From contig CAUJDN010000018.1 of assembly GCA_963169195.1 (NCBI GenBank), forward strand, positions 1-64,000: DNA of 64,000 nt, in the 5' to 3' direction. This stretch comes from Acidobacteriota bacterium. GTDB lineage: Bacteria; Acidobacteriota; Vicinamibacteria; Vicinamibacterales; UBA2999. The translations under genes were made by a program, and so were the position numbers. The notes under the pieces are model-generated. The model worked only from the letters and a program-made list of their open reading frames with translations, ran no database searches and had not been told where the DNA came from. This document shows, piece after piece, positions 24,396 through 31,258 of the stretch (position 1 is its first letter; each line of letters starts with the position of its first letter).

Positions 24396-26053
24396 TCGAC
24401 TGCCTCTTCATCGGCCACAACGACGGCTCGTTTCCCGAGTACGTCGATCAGGTGCGGGCGATGGGACCCGACGCCGGGCCCTGGCGTCGAGTGAACCTCT
24501 CCTTCGTGGAGCTGGACGGCGTGCCGCACCGGGCGATGGACGTGCTGAATCGCGTCAACGGCCGCGATGGGCGACGGCGACCGACGCTGAACAACATGGA
24601 GGGCCTCTCGCCCACCATCGCGTACCTGGCCAGCCATGTTCGCCGTCACGGCTTCTCGTTCGACTTCGTGACGCTGTTCCAGGACGAGCGGCGCCGCCTG
24701 GCCCGCCTGCTGCGGGGTGGGGACGTGATGGCCGTGGCCATCACGACGACGTTCTACGTCGGCACGTGGTGGATCGAGGAGATCGTCCACTTCGTCCGCC
24801 GCCTCAGCCCGTCCACGCGCATCATCGTGGGCGGCCCGTACCTGTACAACCAGTCGGTGCTCGCGCCGGAGCGAATGGACGAGCTCTTCGCCGAGCTCGA
24901 CGCGGACGTGTACGTGATCAGCCGCGAGGGCGAGCTCGCGCTCACCCGCGTCCTCGACGCGCTGAAGGGCCGCCGGAGCCTCGGCGCCATCGACAACATC
25001 GCGTACCGGCGTCGCGGGCGGTTCGTGCGCACGACGGCGTCACCCGAAGTCAACCCGCTGGCCGCGAACCCGGTGGACTACGACCTCTTCCCGTCGCGCA
25101 TCGGCGAGTTCGTGGCCATCCGCACATCGAAGTCGTGCCCGTTCGCGTGCGCGTTCTGCTCCTATCCGCAGCAGGCCGGCGCCTATGTCTACGAGGGCAT
25201 CGACGCCGTGGAGCAGGAGCTCGATCGGATCCGGCGGGTCGGGACCGTGACCACGCTCGCGTTCATCGACGACACCGTCAACGTGCCCAGGGGCCGGTTC
25301 AAGGACCTCCTCCGGATGATGATCGGCAAGGGCTACCGGTTCCGCTGGAACGCCAACCTGCGCGCGGACCACGCGGACGCCGAGTGCATCGACCTGATGC
25401 GACGGAGCGGCTGTGAAGGCGTGTTCCTCGGCGTCGAGTCGGGCAGCGACGCGATGCTGAAGCGGATGAACAAGACCTCGCGATCGGCGGACTACCGCCG
25501 CGTGATTCCTCAGCTCAGGGACGCCGGGATTCTCACCCACTGCAGCCTCATCATCGGATTCCCTGGCGAGACCAGGGACACGGTGCGGGAGACGATCGAC
25601 CTCATCGAGGAGGCGCGACCCGACACCTACCGGGCGCACCTCTGGTATTGCGACCCGACGACGCCCGTCTGGCGGAAACGCCACGAGCTGGGCCTGGAGG
25701 GCGCGCAGTTCGACTGGCGGCACTCCACGATGGACTCGGCCATGGCCGCCGACCTCGTGGACGAACTGTTCCTGACGGTCCAGAACTCGACATGGCTCCC
25801 GCAGCACGGCTTCGATTCCCGGTGCCTCTTCTACCTGCAGCGGAAGGGCATGCCCCTGCCCCAGATCCTGCGGTTCCTGCGGGCGTTCAACGACGCGGTC
25901 CGGTTCAGGCTCCGGCACCCGGACGCCCCCGGGATCGAGCCGTCGCTGCTGGCGCAGCTGGAAGAGTGCGGCCGGTTCGAGCCCGTCCGCGCGGGCGCAC
26001 GGCCCTCCAGGACGGACGCCGCTCCTCCGGCGCTCTCAGCCGCCCGCGCCTGA
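24392..26053 (+). CDS. PhpK-like cobalamin-binding radical SAM protein
   Basis: 553 residues. The start IDCLFIGHNDGSFPEYVDQV and the segment AVAITTTFYV...RIIVGGPYLYN follow the pattern of the PhpK family, whose founding member methylates phosphorus in phosphinothricin synthesis. An N-terminal B12-binding domain (about 1-215) precedes a radical SAM barrel with CxxxCxxC at Cys249, Cys253 and Cys256 (SKSCPFACAFC). Later GVESGSDAMLKRMNK and IIGFPGETRDT are typical of class B enzymes. It probably methylates an unactivated position of the peptide product. The GTG start overlaps the SelO-like gene. Its 3' end overlaps the convergent LigT-like gene by 18 nt. Confidence 0.85.
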   Translation: MIDCLFIGHNDGSFPEYVDQVRAMGPDAGPWRRVNLSFVELDGVPHRAMDVLNRVNGRDGRRRPTLNNMEGLSPTIAYLASHVRRHGFSFDFVTLFQDERRRLARLLRGGDVMAVAITTTFYVGTWWIEEIVHFVRRLSPSTRIIVGGPYLYNQSVLAPERMDELFAELDADVYVISREGELALTRVLDALKGRRSLGAIDNIAYRRRGRFVRTTASPEVNPLAANPVDYDLFPSRIGEFVAIRTSKSCPFACAFCSYPQQAGAYVYEGIDAVEQELDRIRRVGTVTTLAFIDDTVNVPRGRFKDLLRMMIGKGYRFRWNANLRADHADAECIDLMRRSGCEGVFLGVESGSDAMLKRMNKTSRSADYRRVIPQLRDAGILTHCSLIIGFPGETRDTVRETIDLIEEARPDTYRAHLWYCDPTTPVWRKRHELGLEGAQFDWRHSTMDSAMAADLVDELFLTVQNSTWLPQHGFDSRCLFYLQRKGMPLPQILRFLRAFNDAVRFRLRHPDAPGIEPSLLAQLEECGRFEPVRAGARPSRTDAAPPALSAARA

Positions 26054-26611
26054 TGGCCGGCCCGGCCGCGTCGCGCGGGGGCGGGCGAGCGGCAGCCGGG
26101 ACACCAGCCGCCAGCGCGCCTCGCCGGCGCGCATGCGCCAGAGCAGCACCTCGCGGCAGATGAAGCGCCCCGCGAAGCGCCGGCGACAAAGCGCCTGCCA
26201 GGCCGCGCCGGCGCGCTCGGGCGCGAGGCGCCCGGCCAGCGTGATGTGCGGGTGCGAGAAGGGGACGTGCCGGTCGCCCGGATCGAGCCGGCCCGCCACG
26301 GCGCGCGCACAGGCGCGCTGGCATCGGACGAGCGCGCGCGTCCGATCGACCGGCACGTAGATGAAGTCCCTGTCGCCGAAGTACGACACGCCCGTGTAGC
26401 CGATCGGAAAGGCCTCGAGACGCCCGATGGCCGCGCGAAGCGCGCGCACGAGGTCGCGCTCGCGGCGCCCCTTCCCGAGCCTGCGGGGAATGACCAGCGT
26501 GATGTGGGGCGCGGACCGGGCGTCGGATCCGTAGCGGCGCCCGATGGCCGAGACGCGCCGGGAGAGGGCGGCGGGGACCGCGATGTGCAGGTAATATTGC
26601 GCCGCGCGCAT
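26036..26611 (-). CDS. 2'-5' RNA ligase / cyclic phosphodiesterase family protein
   Basis: 191 residues from ATG 26611. The two HxT-type motifs of the 2H phosphoesterase superfamily are present, as APHITLVIP and HPHITLAGR, spaced about 80 residues apart. Members include LigT/ThpR, which open 2',3'-cyclic phosphates or join RNA. An ATG at 26623 in the same frame would add four residues. The start overlaps the divergent PHP gene: the sequence CATG serves both start codons. It ends 18 nt inside the convergent radical SAM gene. Confidence 0.82.
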   Translation of the reverse strand: MRAAQYYLHIAVPAALSRRVSAIGRRYGSDARSAPHITLVIPRRLGKGRRERDLVRALRAAIGRLEAFPIGYTGVSYFGDRDFIYVPVDRTRALVRCQRACARAVAGRLDPGDRHVPFSHPHITLAGRLAPERAGAAWQALCRRRFAGRFICREVLLWRMRAGEARWRLVSRLPLARPRATRPGRPSGAGG

Positions 26612-27476
26612 GACGGCACCCATTCTCTACGATGCGCACATGCACACGCCGTTGTGCGGCCATGCCATCGGCCAGCCGGAGGCCTACGCGAGACAGGCCC
26701 TGCGTGTGGGGCTCGGGGGCGTCGTCTTCACGTGTCATGCCCCGATGCCGGACGGCTTCTGGCCGGGCGTGCGGATGCGCGAGGACGAGCTCGACACCTA
26801 CGTCGCGATCGTCGCCCGCGCGGCGGACCGCTTCCGCGGCCGGCTCGACGTCAGGCTCGGCCTCGAGAGCGAGTACTTCCCGGGCTTCGAGCGGTACCTG
26901 GCCCGGCTCCATCGCCGCGCCCGCTTCGAGTACATCCTCGGCTCCGTGCACTGGCAATCGCCCGAGTACCGGGCGCGCTTCGGGGCGGGCCCGCTCGAAT
27001 CGTTCCGGCGCCGGTACTTCACCCACCTGGCCGACGCCGCGGAGACGGGCCTCTACGACTGCCTCAGCCATCCCGACCTGATCAAGAACCATCGTCCGGC
27101 GTCGTGGCGCTTCTCGCGCCTGGCCGATCACGTGGGCCGGTGCCTCGATCGGATTGCCGCCACCGGTGTCGCCATGGAGCTGAACACGTCCGGGCTCCGG
27201 AAGCCCTGCGCCGAGATGAACCCGGGCCACGAGATGCTCGCCCTGATGGCCGCGCGAGGCATCCCGGTGGTCGTGGGCTCCGACGCGCATCGCCCGGAGC
27301 GCGTGGGCGCGCACTTCGTCGAGGCGCTCGAGGCGCTCGAACGCGCCGGCTACGCGGAGGTGCACGTGTTCGCGCGGCGCCGCCGGCGGGCGCTGCGCAT
27401 TGCCGACGTCAGGGCCTGCCTGCGCGCCGTCCCGGGCGCGGTGGGGCCCGCACGACGGTCGCGGCGACCCGCGTGA
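26610..27476 (+). CDS. PHP-domain phosphatase (histidinol-phosphatase-like)
   Basis: 288 residues. PHP-fold metal-binding motifs are clear: DAHMHTPLCGHA at the start, TCHAPMP, LESEYFPG, GSVHW, SHPDLIK and GSDAH near the end. These match the HisK/HisJ type histidinol-phosphatase, which makes histidinol in histidine synthesis. The neighbour downstream is a HisC-like aminotransferase, which supports a histidine-related role, but that enzyme carries an export signal. Translation starts at an ATG overlapping the divergent LigT-like start. Confidence 0.82.
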   Translation: MTAPILYDAHMHTPLCGHAIGQPEAYARQALRVGLGGVVFTCHAPMPDGFWPGVRMREDELDTYVAIVARAADRFRGRLDVRLGLESEYFPGFERYLARLHRRARFEYILGSVHWQSPEYRARFGAGPLESFRRRYFTHLADAAETGLYDCLSHPDLIKNHRPASWRFSRLADHVGRCLDRIAATGVAMELNTSGLRKPCAEMNPGHEMLALMAARGIPVVVGSDAHRPERVGAHFVEALEALERAGYAEVHVFARRRRRALRIADVRACLRAVPGAVGPARRSRRPA

Positions 27477-27591
27477 CTCGCCGGCCTGTCTTCGTTTGTC
27501 ACCAGGCCCCATTCCCGTTCACGCGTCACCCCCTTCGGGACTACAATCAGCGTCCACGGTTCGTGGTCGACGGGAGTCGTCTGGAGGAAGC

Positions 27592-28782
27592 ATGGGCAAG
27601 CACGTGTCGCGACGCAACTTCATGGGTGGGATGGCGGCGGCGGTGGGATATCTGAGCACGCGGCCGAGCGCCGAGCTGTGGGCCCAGGGCGGCCCCGCGG
27701 CCGTCGCGGCACAGCGCGCGCGCGGGCGGATGACGCCCGAGCAGTACGACCGGATGGCCAAGCTCGCCAACAACGAGAACAACTTCGGGCCGCCCGCGTC
27801 GGTGATGAAGGCGATGAACGCGGCGTGGAAGTACGTCAACCGCTACGGCTACCCGGACGGCAACATCGTCCAGGTGATCGCCGACCATCACGGCGTCAAG
27901 CCCGAGAACATCCTGCTCGGCGCCGGCTCCGGCGAAATCCTCGACGTCGTCGGGACCACGTTCCTGCTGGGCGGCAAGAAGGCCATCGGCTGCGACCCGT
28001 CGTACGGATCGGTGTACCAGCACGCGACGGCCATCAAGGCCGACTCGATCCGCGTGCCGCTCAAGGCCGACTACAACCTCGACACCAACAGGATGATCGA
28101 GCTGGCCAACCAGCGCGCCAGCGAGATCGGCTTCTACTACCTGTGCAACCCGAACAACCCGACCGGGCTGATCGTGCCGAAGCAGGAGGTGAAGGCCATC
28201 GTCGAGAACCTGCCGAAGGGCATGCCGATCCTGATCGACGAGGCGTACCACCACTTCGTGAACACTCCGGACTACGAGACCTCCGTTCCGTACGTCCTCG
28301 AAGGCCGGCCGGTCATCGTCGCGCGCACGTTCTCGAAGATCGCGGGCCTGGCGGCCATGCGCCTGGGCTACGCCGTGGCGCCGCGCGAGATCATCCAGCA
28401 GATGCGGCCGTTCTCGATGGGCAGCATCAACGTGCTGGTGAAGCACGGCGGCGTGGCGTCGATCCAGGACACGGCCGCGCAGGCCGACGTGAAGGACAAG
28501 ATCATCACGCTCCGCACGAAGACCGCCGGCGAGCTGAAGGCGCACGGCTACGACGTCATCCCGTCGGAGACCAATTTCTTCATGGTGCACCTGGGCCGCC
28601 CGGTGCAGCCCGTGATCGAGGAATTCCGCCAGCGGGAGGTCCTGGTGGGCCGTCCCTTCCCGCCGATGCTCGAGCACCTGCGCGTGTCGGTCGGGACGGC
28701 CGAGGAGATGGATCGCTTCATGGCCGCCTTCAAGCAGATCTTCCCGGCAAAGACCCGGCAGACCAGCCTCGCGGGGCGGTAG
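27592..28782 (+). CDS. Tat-exported HisC-like PLP aminotransferase
   Basis: 396 residues. The N-terminus has a twin-arginine signal (VSRRNFMGGMAAAVG...LWAQ), so the enzyme should fold with its cofactor in the cytoplasm and be exported to the periplasm. The rest is a fold-type I aminotransferase of the histidinol-phosphate type: ANNENNFGPP, GAGSGEILD, the CNPNNPTG motif, IDEAYHHF, and the PLP lysine in RTFSKIAGLAAMRLGYA. Substrate in the periplasm is unknown. GGAGGA precedes ATG 27592. A hairpin follows the gene. Confidence 0.88.
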   Translation: MGKHVSRRNFMGGMAAAVGYLSTRPSAELWAQGGPAAVAAQRARGRMTPEQYDRMAKLANNENNFGPPASVMKAMNAAWKYVNRYGYPDGNIVQVIADHHGVKPENILLGAGSGEILDVVGTTFLLGGKKAIGCDPSYGSVYQHATAIKADSIRVPLKADYNLDTNRMIELANQRASEIGFYYLCNPNNPTGLIVPKQEVKAIVENLPKGMPILIDEAYHHFVNTPDYETSVPYVLEGRPVIVARTFSKIAGLAAMRLGYAVAPREIIQQMRPFSMGSINVLVKHGGVASIQDTAAQADVKDKIITLRTKTAGELKAHGYDVIPSETNFFMVHLGRPVQPVIEEFRQREVLVGRPFPPMLEHLRVSVGTAEEMDRFMAAFKQIFPAKTRQTSLAGR

Positions 28783-28827
28783 GGCCGGCGGCAGGCCTCC
28801 GGTGGGCCTGCGGCGGGAAGCATCAGG

Positions 28828-28858
28828 GAAGGGCCGGGGGCGTCACCTCCGGCCCTTC
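28828..28858 (+). terminator. Terminator-like hairpin after the aminotransferase
   Basis: GAAGGGCCGG (28828-28837) pairs perfectly with CCGGCCCTTC (28849-28858) around 11 nt. No T-run follows, so termination efficiency is uncertain. Confidence 0.5.
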
Positions 28859-28916
28859 GCACGTACGCTCGGGGTCACGAGGAAGCCCTCAGCCCCCCAA
28901 GCCCCAAGCCCCTTGC

Positions 28917-28922
28917 TATATT
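28917..28922 (+). promoter_or_regulatory. -10 element TATATT, leaderless-type
   Basis: TATATT lies exactly 8 nt before the GTG start of the DUF1684 lipoprotein at 28931. It follows a short degenerate CAAGCCCC repeat. Confidence 0.5.
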
Positions 28923-28930
28923 GGATCCCG

Positions 28931-29530
28931 GTGACACGCCACGCTCTGCAGCTGATCCTCATGGCCACCGTCCTGTCGGCCTGCGCGCCGGGACCCGGGG
29001 CGGAGGACTACGCGGCGACGGTCGCGGAAGACCGCGCGCTGAAGGACGAGAGCTTCCGCTCGGCGCCCGACTCGCCCATCCCGCCCGACCGGAAGGAGGT
29101 CCTGCTGCCGCTCGCCTACTTTCCGGTGGACGAGAACTACGCGGTGCCCGCCGAGCTGGAGCCGTCGCGGGACCGCTCGCGCCTGCAGATTCCCACGTCG
29201 ACCGGCAAGCTCCGGGACTACGAGCGCATCGGCACGCTGCGCTTCAGCCTCCAGGGTCAGCCGCTGCAGTTGACGGCGTTCGCCGAGGTGGGACAGCCGA
29301 TGTCGCGCCTGTTCGTCCCGTTCGCCGACACCACGAGCGGTGACGAAAGCTACTCCGCCGGCCGCTACATGGAGCTCGATCCGACGGCCACCGGCATCTA
29401 CGTCGTCGACTTCAACGGCGCGTATCACCCGTACTGCTACTACAACGCCGAGTACGACTGTCCCTTCCCGCCGGCCGAGAACCGCCTGAAGGTGCCCATC
29501 CGCGCCGGGGAGCGGCTGCCTGAAAGGTGA
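28931..29530 (+). CDS. DUF1684 family lipoprotein
   Basis: 199 residues. A lipoprotein signal with lipobox VLSAC (Cys about 18) is followed by a DUF1684 domain, recognised by DYERIGTLRFSLQGQPLQLTAF, FVPFADTTSGDESYSAGRYMEL, VVDFNGAYHPYCYYN and CPFPPAENRL. The family binds small molecules or forms part of envelope proteins; its biochemical role is unknown. GTG 28931 is chosen from the signal peptide and from the -10 hexamer directly before it. Confidence 0.88.
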   Translation: MTRHALQLILMATVLSACAPGPGAEDYAATVAEDRALKDESFRSAPDSPIPPDRKEVLLPLAYFPVDENYAVPAELEPSRDRSRLQIPTSTGKLRDYERIGTLRFSLQGQPLQLTAFAEVGQPMSRLFVPFADTTSGDESYSAGRYMELDPTATGIYVVDFNGAYHPYCYYNAEYDCPFPPAENRLKVPIRAGERLPER

Positions 29531-29589
29531 AGGGCGTCCATTGATGACTCGGTCGGCGTGATGCACTCCCGACGCAGTTCGCTCCCGAC

Positions 29590-30276
29590 ATGGTTCTTCA
29601 GGCGATAGTTTTCGACTTCGACGGTGTCATCGCGGACAGCGAGCGGCTGCACCTGCGCGCGTACCAGGAGATTCTCGCGCCGGAGGGCGTCGTGCTCTCC
29701 GAGCGCGACTACTACGATCGCTACCTGGGCTACGACGACGTCGGGGTGTTCCGGGAGCTGGGGAAGGACCGCGGCCTGGCGATGGACGAGGGCCGGATCG
29801 CCGCGCTCATCGAGCGGAAGGGCCGTCGCTACGACGAGCTGGCGTCCGCCGGTGAAATGCTCTACCCCGGAGCGGGGGACTTCATCCGCGCGGCCGCGGC
29901 GGCGGTGCCGATTGCGATCGCCTCCGGCGCGCTCACGCATGAAATCGAGGAGATCCTCGATCGCGCGGGGCTCCTCCCGCTCTTCCCCGTCATCGTCGGG
30001 GCCGACCAGACGGCGCGCAGCAAGCCGCATCCGGAGCCGTACGTGACGGCGTTCGCGCGGCTCAGGGCGCACGCCGGGCGCGAGCTGGAGCCCTGGCGGA
30101 GCGTCGCGATCGAGGACTCGAAGTGGGGCCTCGTGTCGGCGCGCGGCGCGGACCTGCGCCTGGTGGCGGTGACCAACACCTACAGCGCCGCGGAGCTCCG
30201 CGAGGACGCGGAGCTGGTGTGCGAGGGCCTGTCGCACCTCACGCTGGAGCGGCTGGACCAGCTGGTAGGGGACTGA
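29590..30276 (+). CDS. HAD-superfamily phosphatase (beta-phosphoglucomutase-like)
   Basis: 228 residues. The HAD catalytic motif I FDFDGVIADSE, motif II (IASGAL), motif III Lys in ARSKPHPEPY and motif IV IEDSKWGL are all present. A four-helix cap lies between motifs I and II, which places it with the phosphoglycolate phosphatase/beta-PGM subgroup. It probably acts on a small sugar phosphate. Its TGA overlaps the ATG of the SirB1-like gene (TGATG). Confidence 0.88.
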   Translation: MVLQAIVFDFDGVIADSERLHLRAYQEILAPEGVVLSERDYYDRYLGYDDVGVFRELGKDRGLAMDEGRIAALIERKGRRYDELASAGEMLYPGAGDFIRAAAAAVPIAIASGALTHEIEEILDRAGLLPLFPVIVGADQTARSKPHPEPYVTAFARLRAHAGRELEPWRSVAIEDSKWGLVSARGADLRLVAVTNTYSAAELREDAELVCEGLSHLTLERLDQLVGD

Positions 30277-31163
30277 TGGCGACGAAACCCCGCACGCTGG
30301 CCGAGCAGATCGCGGACGCGGCCGACCGGCCCGGCCCGGACCTCGCCGCGCCGGCGTTCCTCGTCGCGAGGCTCGAGTACCCGCACCTGGATCCCGGGCC
30401 GTACCTCGATCGCATCGACGACATGGGCCTGACGGCCTCGCGGCGCATTGCCGCGGAGCCCGGCCACGACGCCCCGCTGGGCGCGCGCGTGGACGCGCTG
30501 AACAGGTACCTCTTCGGGGAGCTGGGCTTCCTCGGCAACCGCGAGCACTACGACGATCCCCGCAACAGCTGCCTCAACGAGGTGCTGGACAAGCGGACGG
30601 GCATCCCCATCACCATGGCGCTCGTCTACATCGAGGTGGCTCGGCGCGCCGGCATCCGCACCGAGGGCGTGAACTTCCCGGGCCACTTCCTCGCCCGCGT
30701 GCTGCAGGACCTGCACACCGACGACCCCGACGAGGGGCTCATCGTGGATCCGTTCCACGGCGGCGCCATCCTGGACGAGCAGGACTGCCGGGCGCTGCTG
30801 CACCGCCACGTCGGGGAGGACGCGGCCTGGGCGCCGGCGCTGCTCGCGCGCGCGACACGGCGGCAGATCCTCGTGCGGATGCTGCTCAACCTCAAGCGGC
30901 TCTACGTCCGGATGCGATCGTTCCCGCAGGCGCGGCAGGTCACCGACATCCTGCTGGCGCTGCAGCCCTCGTCGCTGGCGGAACTCCGGGACCGCGGGCT
31001 GCTGGCCTACCACATGAACGACGTCTACCACGCGCTCAGGGACCTCGAGGCGTACCTCGGAATGGCGCGCCTGGCCGACCAGGACGAGGAGCAGCGCAAG
31101 GAGACCGAGCAGGTCTGGGAGCACGTGAAGACCCTCCGCCGCCGCGCCGCCCAGATGAACTGA
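30276..31163 (+). CDS. SirB1-family transglutaminase-like/TPR protein
   Basis: 295 residues. The SirB1 N-terminal domain is recognised by YDDPRNSCLNEVLDKRTGIPITMALVYIEVARR, spread over about residues 90-122, with the Cys and the later FPGHFLARV matching the transglutaminase-like core. The C-terminal half carries TPR-like helices (NLKRLYVRMRSFPQARQVTDILL). The family's role is not settled. It is coupled to the HAD gene by a TGATG overlap and is convergent with the TonB receptor gene. Confidence 0.85.
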   Translation: MATKPRTLAEQIADAADRPGPDLAAPAFLVARLEYPHLDPGPYLDRIDDMGLTASRRIAAEPGHDAPLGARVDALNRYLFGELGFLGNREHYDDPRNSCLNEVLDKRTGIPITMALVYIEVARRAGIRTEGVNFPGHFLARVLQDLHTDDPDEGLIVDPFHGGAILDEQDCRALLHRHVGEDAAWAPALLARATRRQILVRMLLNLKRLYVRMRSFPQARQVTDILLALQPSSLAELRDRGLLAYHMNDVYHALRDLEAYLGMARLADQDEEQRKETEQVWEHVKTLRRRAAQMN

Positions 31164-31179
31164 GCGTCACGGGACACCA

Positions 31180-31216
31180 CGAGGGCACGAAGGGGGCGTC
31201 GTCCTTCGTGTCCTCG
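31180..31216. terminator. Strong hairpin between convergent genes
   Basis: CGAGGGCACGAAGG (31180-31193) pairs with CCTTCGTGTCCTCG (31203-31216), 14 pairs with one G-T wobble and a 9-nt loop. It lies between the ends of the SirB1-like gene and the TonB receptor gene, so it can serve both directions. Confidence 0.6.
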
Positions 31217-31258
31217 CGGTGGCCTGTCGTGGCGCGATCGGTGGCCCGCCAGGCCAGA

